DNA of 64,000 nt from Sycon ciliatum. Lineage: Eukaryota; Porifera; Calcarea; Leucosolenida; Sycettidae. The stretch spans positions 21,364,246 to 21,428,245 of the forward strand of contig NC_088644.1 in NCBI RefSeq assembly GCF_964019385.1. Reading direction: 5' to 3'. Shown here piece by piece: positions 38,407 through 60,391 of this stretch. The translations under genes and the position numbers were made by a program. Each line of letters begins with the position of its first letter. Position 1 is the first letter of the stretch. The notes beneath the pieces were generated by a model. The model was not told the origin of the DNA. It saw nothing but the letters and a program-made list of their open reading frames with translations, and did not search any database.

Positions 38407-38985
38407 GTGTATGTGTGTATGTATTCACATGCTGGTGTTGCAGCTATTGAACATTGACTGGAAGTTGGGTATGGCTGTATCCAGTAGTTCATGCCGCGGT
38501 CTCAATACACCATTTGTAACACTTCTCCTGCGAGTAGCAGAGCCGTCTGGCAACATCATCGAGCGCTCCGTGGAAATGAGCGTGCCAGAATTTCAGGTCA
38601 GCTGGCGTTAACTTGTTAGATATGCTGCATTGTGCTTGCTAATACGTGTCTGTACAGTTGTGTTGCGTGAAATGGCTTGATCAGTTTGTAGGCATACACT
38701 GTGCTCTGCATCAGTTGCAGCAGCAGCAGCAGCAGCAGCAGGAGTGGCATAGCAAAGTCTGCTGTAGTCTTAGTCCAGTGCTATGCTTATTTTGATCATT
38801 CTACTTGCATGGCAAGTCTCGCGGACGGTCTTTGTTGCCAAAATATTATGCCGTCATAGATTGTGCGGGTGCAGTCGGTGCATGTGTACGTGTACATTTG
38901 TCAATGCCTGGCACTGTCTCCGTCTTCTGTACAGAACTTTGCACAAGAGATGAAGTCAATGTCCGGAATGTTGGCCACTGCTTAG
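31225..38985 (+). CDS. COMMD6: COMM domain-containing protein 6, long form, 8 exons, complete
   Basis: COMMD proteins form the Commander complex (with CCDC22, CCDC93 and Retriever) for endosomal recycling, and also affect NF-kB and cullin ligases. Exons: 31225-31258, 31344-31402, 32421-32486, 33183-33259, 36006-36117, 36652-36705, 38444-38596 and 38935-38985; 606 nt, 201 residues, all phases consistent. Residues 1 to about 130 form the helical N-terminal domain (LNKLPQDCLAEL, LASAAIKKLW-like LAAIKKLWHVQ). Residues 135-201 form the COMM domain: WKLGMAVSSSSCRGLNTPF aligns with human COMMD6 WKLGMAVSSDTCRSLKYPY, then VEMSVPEFQ and a short last exon NFAQEMKSM. Human COMMD6 is only 85 residues and lacks most of the N-terminal domain; this gene keeps it. 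Intron 4 contains a kinase pseudogene and a partial foldback; intron 6 a 955-bp foldback. Confidence 0.92.
32656..33108. mobile_element. 453-bp PIF/Harbinger-like MITE in COMMD6 intron 3
   Basis: Ends GGGCCCGGTCGCACATGCAC and (inverse of the right end) GGGCCCGGTCACACATGCAC, flanked by TTA at 32653-32655 and 33109-33111. GGSCCNGTCACAC-like ends with a 3-bp TWA duplication are typical of PIF/Harbinger. No transposase frame. The interior is rich in GAAGCG/CGCTTC palindromes. Confidence 0.85.
33562..34140. repeat. Degenerate local repeats in COMMD6 intron 4
   Basis: The phrase CTGGCGCTATCCCGTACCTG recurs at 33644 and 33703 with a weaker copy at about 34049, and GGCGGGATCCCG recurs at 33757 and 33779. 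This is scrambled, low-value sequence between COMMD6 exons 4 and 5; nothing coding recognised. Confidence 0.6.
34139..35010 (+). pseudogene. Scrambled protein-kinase domain fragment in COMMD6 intron 4
   Basis: Successive pieces read like a kinase domain in order: hinge CEYFPFGDLRWYM (near 34513-34555), catalytic loop region YLHVHSIGVLHGNIKPLSF (near 34645-34705), DFG region IDFGSAKRIG (34740-34775), and an APE-like FADMLQFRCPEVAHL encoded by each of three tandem approximately 76-bp units (34785-35010). The usual HRD is HGN, so catalytic Asp is lost. Blocks are duplicated: 34139-34255 recurs at 34348-34470, and 34469-34514 recurs at 34586-34632. Stops and rearrangement make it a pseudogene. 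It is not spliced into COMMD6 by any phase-compatible route I found. The kinase subfamily is unknown. Confidence 0.7.
35046..35187. mobile_element. Partial copy of the TTAA foldback element (one outer arm)
   Basis: TTAA then AGGGGAAGTTAAGGC and the GTTGTAGTCTTC...AATCCCAATCGAAC block, nearly identical to copies A and B, ending abruptly near 35187. Truncated fragment in COMMD6 intron 4. Confidence 0.88.
36840..37794. mobile_element. 955-bp foldback element in COMMD6 intron 6
   Basis: Ends CCTCTCCATATTCACCC and (inverse) CCTCACTCCATATTCACCC, TA on both sides (36838-36839, 37795-37796). The interior has a second inverted pair (about 37318-37420 against 37540-37635, for example GAGTACAAACGAAAT). 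It also has three copies of a 38-bp tandem repeat containing CGCGAAGATTTGACCAATC (37128-37237). No transposase recognised. Confidence 0.72.
38259..38430. repeat. (GT)n / GTGTGTTTT microsatellite before COMMD6 exon 7
   Basis: GT and GTGTGTTTT units on the sense strand, ending about 20 nt before the acceptor at 38443. Confidence 0.95.
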
Positions 38986-40997
38986 TTTCAACTCCTACAC
39001 TCCACTCCGCTGGTAATCCTTTGCAAAGGATGTTATTGACAATGACAAAATGTTTACTGTCCTAAGTTTGACGTCTATTCACGTCACACACCGTTCAGGT
39101 GCATCCTTTTATTTTGCTGCTGGGAAGCAAAGAAATTGTACTTCTAATGCATTTTGATCACTACTACTTATACATGCGTGGGTGTTAAAAGCCTCTTCTT
39201 TTGCATGTTTGACAATCATGACTGTAATGCAGCCAGATCTAATAATGAAAATGTTGAATTCGATTTCCACTCGCCCAATGTCGTTCTTCTGCTGGGAGGT
39301 ACCATGTAGCACCGCTTGCAGTAAAAATACCAGTCTCTTTCTGCAGTGCTGCTCAATGAAATCCGATCGCGTAAATCAAGTTTGTACTCTACACCAGTTC
39401 CCATCGCAGTGTTCGCAGTACAGGTCCAGGCTTGGCATTCACTTGCTTACTTGATCGGATTTCATGGAGCAGCACTGTAGTAGTATTCACTGCAAGGTAC
39501 ATGTACTTGTAGAGAGAGAGAGAGCGTGCTGCACTCAACAAATGTATGTAGCTGCCTGCATAGTAGGTCAACACATCACATGATGCACACAGAGTACTAG
39601 TAACTAAACTCTTGAGTTGTACAGTTCGTGTTGAGAGAAACTCAAGATGCACTAGACAAGAACTCGTGCATCAGCAGAACTTAGTCGGGTCAACACATCA
39701 CACTGCTGTATACGATAACATCCGTTTCCCTGCACGTGTTGCCTTTTGCTGAGCAACACACGCACGGCATAGAAAAATGCTCCACAAAATGCCAAATGCA
39801 CACAGGTACTAGGTAGGCACATACCGGTACATTGTATGTGAGTGAGGCCTTACACATGTGTGCAGTAGACTGTCGCGAGTTGTGCCACTGAACTTTTTTT
39901 TCTCACCTCAACACACACTTGTCTGCCCAACGCATGTGGTGCACAGACAGTCTCTACTATTGATTTGAATCAGTGAGCAGTAAAACTGTATTTTACTTCT
40001 GCCTGGTTTGAACTGTGCCTGTAGGTTGCATGTGTTACCTCCCTGCTTTGGGTTTTGCTAACAAACTTGTCATCAAAACAGTTCCCCACTTGGATCACTG
40101 GGCGCAAACATTCTACAGTGCTGGCCGGTGAAATTCACTCTCGTGAGCACAGTAGCGCCAAGTGCTGCATGGCCAAAGCACCATGACTGAGCACTGCGTG
40201 AATGGAATGCACACTTGAACGCTGGATTCCCTTAGTCATGGGGGAGAATTGCACTGTCCAGTACTGCAGTAGTGACTAGGGAGTACAGAGATGGGTGTAT
40301 CTCTTTTTCCAGGAGGAAAATTATAATTATACTTGTAGTGGAATAGTATTTGAAAGCAATCAATAGAAACTCAGCTCAAAGTCAAAGATAGATGTACAAT
40401 TATGATGGTCTCTATGCAATATGCACCTTCAGAATGGCATGTATGGGCCAGGCTATTCAAAAACGGTGCATGCGCGAACACCCTTGTCTTAAAAATCAAT
40501 TGGAAAAGGAAAGCAAAACGATTGCCTATGCTTGCAGGGAGGACAGCAGCCATTATTAAAAAGAGAATACACACAACTTCAATGGTAGGTGACACATCAG
40601 TCACAACTTTGTTCTGAGAGCTAGTGGATTGAGATGGTACAGTGTGGGTGTGCGCCCGTATGTTGGTATGATGGTATCAGCCCGGCAGATAAAAGCACAT
40701 TCGTCAGCATTGACCGGGGAAAATATAAACAATTCTGAAATCGTTGGTTGGTATGCTTGAAAGTAGGTTGAAGAGACACAAAGCAACCTTGACACAAGTG
40801 CGTAAAACCACACAAATACTTGGCAATGCAAATAAGACAATCTAATCCTGGCGCCTTGCTGGCTGTCGCTGCCGATTGGAGGCCAACCTGCACTCAGCAC
40901 ATCCGAATGTTTTGATGCGAATCAAACAGGGATTTCCACACTTGGTGGTTTGATGCGCTCAGCGGCTGATGATCTTGATGGTACTGTCTTGCAGAGG
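38986..40997. other. Convergent intergenic region COMMD6 / AKAP1
   Basis: Presumed 3' UTRs. Contains the MITE at 39344-39477 and a CAGTGCTGGC-like single end at about 40117. No gene recognised in the remainder. Confidence 0.6.
39344..39477. mobile_element. 134-bp MITE, relative of 16513-16603
   Basis: Inverted ends CAGTGCTGCTCAATGAAATC / CAGTGCTGCTCCATGAAATC. Right flank TA; left flank TG, probably a mutated TA. Shares CAGTGCTG...TGAAATCCGA with the 91-bp element. Confidence 0.8.
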
Positions 40998-43900
40998 TTA
41001 GGCAGCTTCAACCCATTTGGCACAGCCACGTTCCACCAAGCTGCGGTTGACAAAGACTTGCTCCTAGCGAGGCACACAATTGAACAGAGAGAACAAAAGC
41101 AGTCGATTGTGTGACCACCCGGAGCAGTCACCTGCACTGCCGGGAGCCGCACGCTCCCAGTAGTACTTGCTTCACGGATATGTCAACGGAGTATGATGAC
41201 AGGAAGTCCAAACATTCGGATATCGACCATGAGCATTTTTAAAGACAGAACGTGCAAGCTTCCTAGAGACACACTAGATATCACTGACTAGTACCGGCAT
41301 ACGTATCATAACAGCGAAACTTCAACCTATTCTCTGCCCAACCTATAGTAGCGAGGTATTCTTCCCACTATCATTCCAAACATATCGTACTCACTTGATT
41401 AGAAGCCCCTCTTGAATAATAGCCCCCCCTACAAGGACTGTTTGAAAAAATACAAGCCCCTCTCGAATAGAAGCCCTGACTACTATTCGCAAAGCATGGG
41501 GTGACCAGGTAGTGCCATGTATGAAGGTCAAGTGTGCAAAAAACATCTCGTGCATGTTCTGGTCGACGTGTGTGCAAACAAACTCGGGAACGAGTTGCTG
41601 TGAATATGAAAGTTTTAGAGATTCGATTGGAATACTGGAATGGAATGAAACAATAAAAGCCCCCTCAAAATTGGTATTGAAAAAATAGAAGCCCCCGGCT
41701 TCTAATCGAGTGAGTACGGTAACTACATAAGAAGGCGAGGGTTCAGAAGAATCTGAAACCAGACACAGGTAGGAATACATAGCACGGAAACAGCCTGCTA
41801 TACATGTACGTGGACGAATGCGAGAATTAATCACCAACCTCCTGCTTATCCAGTTTGAGATACATCTCAACACAGATAGGTGTGTCGTTGGCGCTGTCGA
41901 GGTGTCCATTGCTGCTTGATGTGGTAAGCTGGCGGCACTGGATCTCCTTCACCATAATGCCTTCTGTCAAGAGTTGAAAGACCTGTGTGGGCAGCTTGTC
42001 CCAGGCATTGCCATCACCTTTCAGCAAGGCAAGAAAGAAAGCAGGGTAAACAAAGTTAAACTGTGCAGCTTGCAGCTGGAACTCACGCACAAGAATACAG
42101 GTTAATTGGTCCGATCCAGAACATGATTGAAATAGAACAGGGGTGGTGTTTGCTTGGCGTGCACTGGCTCTGATGTGTACAGAACACGTTCTGTTCTGTA
42201 CACTTATGCTCAGCCGGGGCTGGGGCAGCCAGAGACGGTTGCAAACAGCGAGTGGTAAAGTGCCGTATTTTACTACTCCCTGGTTGCCCAACCCAATGAA
42301 AACCACGTCACGACATTACAGCACCATTTCTCGCCCACAACACAAACATGCAGTTCGAGATGCTCACACCGTCACACAGAGCTGCTGTGATATGCAGCGT
42401 GAACACAGATTACACACACTCTGAACTGGCCAGTACAGTCTGCTTGTGCACTCTGAACTGGCCAGTACAGTGACAGTGTACAGTGAACAGTGAATTTTAC
42501 TTTGTTGATTTCGAATTATCAGCAGGAATCCCACACATTCTCTATGAAAGCGGATTCCGTGGGACTTCTAATAAGCCGTACTTGTCCAGTTCGAGGTTCG
42601 AATTATCAGACACAGTTACTGTTAAGTCTAAAAAATTCGGCGCTCTTAAAATTCAGCCTCCGAGGGCGAAAACACATTTCGGCCGCATTAAATGTTCAGC
42701 CTGTACTGCTGTTGCCGGTATACGCTGTCACGCTGAAACTTGCAAACCAAATTTCAGCCGCGGCATATTTTAGGCCTAGACGGCCCAGGCCGATAAAAGC
42801 CAAATATAAACACCGGTATGCACCGAATATTAATTTTGTTGATTTACAGTATGCGGGGATCGCATTGGCTGGATCTCTAAAGTGGCACAAAAGTCAAACT
42901 ATTTAACGAGGTAAACCTCCATCGAAAACATCAGAAACGTTAACTAAAACTTTTCCTTCTCTCCTATATTCTAGAGCTATAAGAGATGAGTGTGTGATGA
43001 CATTGTTGGATCCGCAAAGTGAGAACTGCTAATTGCTAAATTCGAGACTCGTTAAACTTTCAACTCTTACAGTAACTAAGCCAAATTCGTATTATCAGAA
43101 TTCCACCTGTATACAACTGTCAACTCGAACTGTCCCAAATCCATCTTGTGGAAATGTGGTGCCCAAAGCTGGCAGCCATCTAAAACAAGTCCCATTGCAG
43201 CTACACTCATACTTTGCTTATCCGGGCGGTCCGGGACCGGGCACTGCCCGTAACTCCGAATCACATACATTTTGATGGGGAAAGGCCAGAAATATGGCAT
43301 ATGACGTCACTATTTCCACGAAAAGTGACAAAAGACTGAAAAGAGTAGTAATATTTCCACTAAAACTCACCCAAAGGGTGCCCCGTAGGCCGAAGTGCTC
43401 GTAACTTCGGGTTCCGGATAACCGAGGTATGAGTGTACTAGTACCAAGAGTACATAACCAAGAGTGTGCAACTCCTATCACGAGCTGCGATGGGTTCACC
43501 CACGGCGGAATTTTTTTATTGCGTCATTCTTTGGCTGAAGTATGATCAAGTGCGTATGCTTTCCCACGCATTTTTAGTAGATACGGTGAGAGTTCACCAG
43601 GTTCAGGACACATCGATCTATAGTCCGTTGTTCTGCTTCGACTACCGTAGCTGTGATGTACAAATTCTTTGTACTTTGATCTCTGGCTACGCATGATGGC
43701 ATCAGCGAGCCAAACAGCCGCCAAAGACTGATGTCATAAAAAATTTCCGCCGTGGGCTGGGGGATCGTCGAGTTGCACACTCTTGGTTATGTACTCTTGC
43801 TAGTACTCACAACCAAACACAGAGCGAAAGTCAATCTTACCAAAGCGAGGTCGCACATGGGCTAGCTGACACTTCACGGCCTGGAAAGGCACAGCACAGA

Positions 43901-46718
43901 ACTCATGCCTGAGAAGAAACAGGAGAAAAAAACAATTTAATAATTAAAATATTGATAGGCACACATAACCATAAACTGGAAACAGCAAACATCTGCACAC
44001 TAGAACATTGCAGAAATAAGCCGTACCAAGTCTCCAAACCTAGTTACAATCCGCGACAAGCTCAATTTGATAGCGGTCTATCAATGGCTAACATCACGCT
44101 GACCCAGAATCCAAAAGGACTTTGCTCCCTGCTAGTGGAAACTCCATTTTTTAGGGTGTGCTTCCCTGCTAAAATGCCCTTTTGATGACATTACTCGAAC
44201 AGTACATACACAAGCTTGTGCAATAGAAACAAACAACTCAGTTCCTGGTACCCCAATACATTATGCCTGTTTCTTCTAAAAAAAAGCAATTTGGTCTTTG
44301 AGAAAATGGCATGTTTAATACTTTGATAAGGAGATATTCTCCTTCTTTCTCATGCCTATACCGTGGCAATGATTCTGTGTAGAAGTGCTGGCCTAGTGAC
44401 ATCATAAAAAGGCATTTAGCAGGGGCTGCACACGCTAAAAATGCAGGTGCCACTAAGCAGGAGCAACATTCTTTTGGATTCTGGCTCAGGGTGCTTTCGA
44501 CCATTGATGAATCGATCCAAATGGACGTGGACATTGAAAACTGGGCACGCACAATATTAGTTTAAGGGGAAGTTAAGGCTAAAATCAAAATTTCACCAGT
44601 TGTAGTCTTCGGGGTGCTGAGTCGATGGTCTTGGTCTGAGGAAGCTGAGACGTTCCCTTCCTACTTTAATCCCAATCGAACTCGCACACTTCCACCGAAA
44701 CTGGGTGACTGCGCCCTACTAGATGGGGATGTGTATGCAAAATGTCACTAAAAGCGCCATTTCGTTCTTATAAAAGCACGTATGATCGCGATTGGCCCAT
44801 ATGTAGTAGTCTTTTGGATGCTGAGTCGACTGGTTTTGCTCCGAGAAAGCTGCGATGCGGCGTTCCTCCTTTATTCCCAATCGAACATGGTTGAACAAGC
44901 GGGCACGTGCTCCTGCGTACCCAAGTCACCTGGTCACCACGCCAGCAAGCGACAACTTTCACACCAAGGTTCAACTCGAGTGACAGGAGTGCACCCAAAA
45001 AAGGTCAAAACAGGCTGTAAGTTGTACCCTGCAGGCGCTAGGCTGGCCCGGTGACCAGGTGACTGGTGTACGCAGGAGCACGTGACCGCTTCTTCAACCA
45101 TGTTCGATTGGGAATAAAGGAGGAAAGCTGCATCGCAGCTTTCTCGGACCAAAACCAGTCAACTCAGCGTCCAAAAGACTACAACATATGGGCCGATCGC
45201 GGTCATCCGTGCTTTTATAAGAACGAAATGGCGCTTTTTGTGAAATTTTGCATACAAATCCCCATCTAGTAGGGCGCAGTCACCCAGTTTCGGTGAAAGT
45301 GCGCGAGTTCGATTGGGATTCAAGTAGGAAGGGAGCGTCTCAGCTTCCTCGAACAAGACCATTCGACTCAGCACCCCGAAGACTACAATTGGTGAAATTT
45401 TGATTTTAGCCTTAACTTCCCCTTTAACTTAACTGAGTTTAACTCTGTCCATGCAATACTAAACAACGTACCTCAGTGGCCGTACAACAGCTTTGGAGAC
45501 CAAGATCTCTGCACCAAAGTCAACCAGTTCCACCTTCCACATTTGTTGCTCGTCCTCGCCGACAATTACGCCTCTCGCCCATTCGGCCTTGACAGGAACA
45601 GCGCAGTAGGACCCAACAGTCAAGTCCTCATAATCAGCTCGGCTTCTCACAGCCTGATTGTAGAAGGCAGTCATGAACTGAGACAGTTCGTTCAAGCGGC
45701 GAATCGAACCGTCCTTGGACAGGTGGACGCAGAACAGGCTCGGACTGTCCAGGTGCACAATAGCAACATCGGTCAGGCCACGCTCCGCTGTGCTTGGCCA
45801 CTGTGCATATCCTGGGTGAGGGCATCGGTCACGCACATACTCTTCTTTGTCATTCCGGAGTGTGATTTGGATCTCGGCGATCGAAGGGAACCGCTCCCCG
45901 ATCTGCTCCATGACTTCCTGAACGGCCGCATGACGACCGGAAACGGTACATATCTGAGCATCATTCTGTCCGTGCTTACCCTGGCGACCCATATCAACCG
46001 ATGCACCCATCTGCTGCAACTGCTTGATGTTGCGTCCATTCCTGCCGATGAAGCGCCCAAGCAAGGCGGCATCCACCAACAATTGAGTGCGAACGGTCGA
46101 GTCTTCGGTTAACGGTGTTGTCCGCTCGTAGCGGAATACACCAGGTAGATACTTGGTGTGAAGAGGTGATGTTGTTAGGCCGGACGTGCTAGTACAACGA
46201 GGGGAAGTCATGCTGGATGATGGAGATTCTGCAGTGGGCATGGCGGCGGTAGCTACAGCTGATCCACAGTTGTCTTCTAGTTCTGGCATTGCATCAGTTG
46301 TAGAGTCTGCAGCTGCAGCACTGGCTACTGTTTTTGTAGGTGCTGGAGTAGGCTCTTGGGCATAGTGTACGCTTGGTGAGCTGCCAGTATCACGTATCGT
46401 GGGTACATTACCGACATGAGCAGCACCTGCACCGCTAGTATCCCGTGATGAAACAGGCTCTTCGTCCTCAGATGCCGGTGGTTCAGCAGATGCAACCTGA
46501 ACATCGGGAATAGGCTTGGGAGCATCGGTGTTGCCAGTTTGCTCACCACTACTGTCGGCCGCAACTTTTCTCCGCACTGCACTGCGCTGTGCAGGTCTCC
46601 TGGCACGGCTTGGTCTACTTTTGCTACTTGTTGAGTTGCTGCTATACAGCCAATAGAACAGTCCAACAACGCCAACTGCACTAATGGCAGCGGCTACTAC
46701 TACAGCACGTTGCTCCAT
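40998..46718 (-). CDS. AKAP1: AKAP1-like mitochondrial KH/Tudor anchoring protein, 4 exons, complete
   Basis: AKAP1 tethers PKA, phosphatases and mRNAs to the outer mitochondrial membrane. Exons: 46718-45472, 43908-43841, 42017-41839 and 41063-40998; 1560 nt, 519 residues, phases consistent. Residues 6-25 (AVVVAAAISAVGVVGLFYWL) form an N-terminal membrane anchor followed by basic residues. The long linker (about 30-205) is Ser/Thr/Ala/Pro-rich. A single KH domain follows (about 208-285; GRFIGRNGRN supplies the GXXG). A Tudor domain spans about 315-420 (YCAVPVKAEWARGVIV, VELVDFGAEI). The C-terminal extension HEFCAVPFQAVKCQLAHV ... FVNRSLVERGCAKWVEAA matches the end of animal AKAP1 (INRSLVERGLAQWVDS). 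TDRKH was considered, but it has two KH domains. I could not confirm a PKA-binding helix. The exon 3 acceptor (GAAAG) is weak. Confidence 0.9.
41395..41719. mobile_element. 325-bp MITE with (C/T)CGTA ends in AKAP1 intron 3
   Basis: Ends TCGTACTCACTTGATTAGAA and (inverse) CCGTACTCACTCGATTAGAA, TA at 41393-41394 and 41720-41721. The interior repeats AGAAGCCCC/AATAGAAGCCCC phrases. Confidence 0.87.
43204..43435. mobile_element. 232-bp pogo-type MITE (CACTCATAC ends) in AKAP1 intron 2
   Basis: Ends CACTCATACTTTGCTTATCC and (inverse) CACTCATACCTCGGTTATCC, TA at 43202-43203 and 43436-43437. The TTATCCGG phrase resembles the ends of the element at 51261. Confidence 0.83.
43444..43800. mobile_element. 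357-bp element with CCAAGAGT ends, 5-bp target duplication
   Basis: TAGTA at 43439-43443 and 43801-43805. Ends CCAAGAGTACATAACCAAGA and inverse. Interior differs from 29399-29755 although length is the same. Lies only 40 bp from AKAP1 exon 2. Confidence 0.83.
44083..44505. mobile_element. Foldback element in AKAP1 intron 1
   Basis: The arm 44083-44190 (GACCCAGAATCCAAAAG, TGCTCCCTGCTAGTGG, GTGATGACA-like) is inverted at about 44396-44505 (TGACATCATAAAAAGGCATT, CCACTAAGCAGGAGCA, CTTTTGGATTCTGG). Ends were not resolved. Confidence 0.68.
44576..45423. mobile_element. 848-bp TTAA-flanked foldback element, copy B, in AKAP1 intron 1
   Basis: TTAA at 44572-44575 and 45424-45427. Same ++-- structure and about 90-95% similar to copy A at 27499-28369; the end motif here is GGGGAAGTTAAGGC. 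It ends 49 bp from the exon 1 donor at 45471. Confidence 0.9.
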
Positions 46719-47458
46719 GCTCTGAAGTACGAGTACTGCTGCAGCATTCACTTGCCAAATCCTGATGAAGGAGAATGCTTGAGAAGAGCTATCAAAGCAC
46801 CTGTCCAAGTATTGCCAGCTCAGCCACCAGCTCTCCCAATTTTATCGCCAATCTATGACTGATAAATGGGAAACTTGCCAATACCAGCACACTAACAAAC
46901 ACTACAATTGTAAGACATTTGACCGGCACCTGGAAAGTTAGTTATGGTATTTGTTAGTTCTGGTGACCAGGCAGGTGACAGCAAGCGTTTGTTTGTGCTT
47001 TTTTGAACTCATTTTTTTTTATTCTTTCAAAGAGCAGCGCACGTGCTTGGGAACGATTGGTTTCCATGGAATCCGACAAGCGCCGCACGGTGACCATGTG
47101 ACGAGTGGTCAAAAGGTCGAGATCTCTTTTTCAGTTTTTGCGCTGGCGTAGCGTGAGTTCATGACCCACTGCACCGCGGCGTACCGGTGCACCATACACA
47201 AGTACAGTGCCGTACCAGGCCTGGTAGTGGTAGATCTACCGCGTACCGGTACCTGAGTGAGGCTGGGCCAGGAGAATCTACTGACTGACTGTCTAGTCTG
47301 TAGTGTAGACTCTACTGAGTTATTGAATTTTTTGTTTTTCGAACTATTAGTATTACTTTGTTGACATTTTCAGGTCTGACCGACGAGGCCAAGTTAGTTT
47401 CTTACCATTGGGAGTTTGGCTGTTCGTCCTACTGCTCTGTTCTGTTGTTCGTGATGTG
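46719..47458. promoter_or_regulatory. Divergent intergenic region AKAP1 / WDFY
   Basis: 740 bp separate two start codons pointing apart. An in-frame TTG precedes each ATG, but the ATGs at 46718 and 47459 fit the families better. Promoter function is inferred from layout. Confidence 0.45.
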
Positions 47459-57706
<10,248 letters not shown>

Positions 57707-60391
57707 TCCTTGTCTGTCCATACGCATTTGCCAGGCAGTGTTCATATAACTTCACAGATATTTCATTACCAAAACGCGCTTGCATATTGATATTGAGGCC
57801 ACACTCCTGCTATGATCTCTAAAAAGTTGTCTGTAATGAGTTTTGCCATTGACCCTTCCCTGCATCATGTTCTCCTTACTGATTTTACAAAACGTTTCTG
57901 TTTCTGCATGGTGGCATTGAAGCTGGCCCATGAAATTATTCTCATATTCCTCTGTCATGTTGCTGATCGGGGTGTCAGCAATATCTGCTCTGTAGTCTCT
58001 CTCGGAATACTAGCTCATGCATAAAACGACTTCTCCATTGGCAGAAGGACGAGTTGCCTTCATATTTTTTCAATTTATCATTTTGAATTTGCCCGAAATT
58101 GTAGCCTGCTTGGGTTATGTGACATTGTTGTTCTTGTCTAGTTTGTATTGGCTTTTTGCCATTTTTTATCACGTTCTTCTTACTCTTACATTTACTGTCA
58201 TTGGTATTTAACCGACAGCGTGTTGTCTTTTCTATCGTTTTGTCACTACGCACACAGCAACCATTGAAATCGGATTGATTTGGCTGTACATGACTTTGTT
58301 CTTACTCTCTTCTTTTTTTTTGAACTGGATATACTTGTACAAAATTGTTACCCTTGTTGGTCCACTGAATGTGATCTGCAGTCTTTTGCTTGAGAACTGG
58401 CAGAGCCTTCTCATAGTGTTTATGCTGCACTTCTACATGTATTTGTAGTCAACGTCACAGAAGTTGCAGCACATGTGTGCAAACACACTACTACGCAATA
58501 TAGTAGTTACAGAGCCCTCTTATTATAATAAACTTGCACGTAAAAATTGAGGACTAATTGTTGTGTATTTTCCTCGGTCAAGCATATTATTAATGTGCTT
58601 GACCGAGGCTAGGAACCATGCAAGTGTCCACGCGTACATGTGTTGCAAGCAGGGAGTAGCGATAGTATTACTCTAGTAGTTTTACTAGCACCGGTAGTAC
58701 TTCCTGGTTGCAAGCTTTGCTTTGAGTGTGAAGCACTCTCACAAGTCCGGGGCACATTAAATTTTGTTGTGTGCTGATCATACGGGGTTATTTGATTCAT
58801 TTAGACTTTATTTGAAGAATTCTCCAAACGTAAATTATATGCATGCAGTTCTTCTCATCCTGCACCCACACTGGGCAGTCAGTGCCACACGACAGTGGTT
58901 TGGCCTTGGGTGTATGACTGTCCCTCGAGGAAATTGCGATTCCACGTATGCAACAAATTTTGCGATTTTGGTCCAAACCCGCAATTTTCTGTAATATTCG
59001 CGATTTCCCGCGTTTTTTTTGTTGTTTTCTGCACTTTTTTCTACACGTATTGGTTGGGAGTCAGGCCGCTACACTTTCTGCACTTTTTACGCAGTGCTTT
59101 CCATAAATCCATAATCACGTAGGCTATTTGACTTGTATGTTCGCAACAAATTTCGTGATTTGGTCCAAATCCGCAATTTTCTGCAAAGAATTCCGCGGGT
59201 TCCTGGCAAGTAACAGAGTTCCACACTTTTCGCCGCATTTTTTGTTGTTGTTTTCTGACGCAGTTTCTTGCGTAAGTTTTCGAGAATTTTTCCTCAAATT
59301 CCCGCAGGGACTAGCAAGAGTACAAAACCGGGGGGGGGGGGTTGTACTCTTGGTACTAGGTATGACATGATCCTTTAGAGTTTAGTATGACCATCATACC
59401 AAGAGTAGATCTACTCTAGTCTTGATAATACCGATGATGATGAAACAGTGCATGAATGTGGGCGGCCCAACAACCTTTTGCATCATGTGAGAAGTATCCA
59501 CATGACGAAGAGAACATAAACCTTTTGGTGTACTCTTGATATGACCAAGGGGCAAGAAGTTAGAATACATGAAACTCAGAGTGTTGAGCTTCTGACCTTT
59601 TCTGCATGGGCGACATTCCTGGATTACACCACACATGTAGTTGGTCTAGAAAAGCAATGGGAAGTGGTGTAGCGGCAATCGTGCAGCAGGACACCAGCTT
59701 GATTCCTGCTTGTACGCACAATATCACTAAAATGATGTAATCCAGAAATTTGGACATGGCGGCAACCAATCGACCTGCACATTCTTGGTTTCATGTACTC
59801 TTGCTATAACCATGATGACATCCACCGTAAAGTCTGCTGTCACAAGTTCACTCCAGAATTGTGCCAGTGAGCAGAACATCTACCGGTAGCTATGATGCGC
59901 GTGTCTTTCCAGTGAGATGTCACATTATCAGACTCGAAACGTAGAGCTGCCAAAGCAAAGATCATACAAGTCACGAAGGTGACGTTACAATCCACTAATG
60001 CACAAATGAGGCAGGTATGTGTATAGACGTTCAAGGCGTAGCAACAACAGAACAAACAGCAAGAAAGAAGTTTCAAGACAAGTTATTAAATTTTGTTGAA
60101 AAAAAAAGACGAAAACTTGCAACATGCCAGTATGTAGTTGGCAAGGAAATCATACTACTGGTATGAGCAAGCACATGAAAAGAACGGAGCAAGACGCCTG
60201 ACAGATTCAAAAATGGTGAATTTCATGAGTTCTTGGTGTATCAACACTAAGTTTAATGCGGATCTGTACTATCAATGTGGGCAATGAGTTTTCAGCTTTC
60301 AATATGAACATTCTAACATGAAAAAAATATTTTGATGAAAAGTAAGCATGCTTTGACTTCTTTGCATCTGTTACTAGTGACATGCTGTAGA
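57707..60391. other. Convergent intergenic region WDFY / DDX46
   Basis: No gene recognised. An AATAAA lies at 58527-58532. A 13-bp-stem hairpin, CCTCGGTCAAGCA and its inverse, spans 58572-58608. Two diverged copies of a block with GCAACAAATTT...TGGTCCAAA...CGCAATTTTCTG lie at about 58948-59035 and 59141-59262. An inverted pair, CAAGAGTACAAAACC / GGTTGTACTCTTG, surrounds a G run at 59313-59358 and resembles eroded ends of the CCAAGAGT elements. On the minus strand ATTAAA at 60257-60252 could serve DDX46. Confidence 0.55.

Noticed and set aside
40998-46718. Assignment of the KH/Tudor gene as TDRKH
   Set aside because: Only one KH domain, and the C-terminal FVNRSLVERG segment matches AKAP1.
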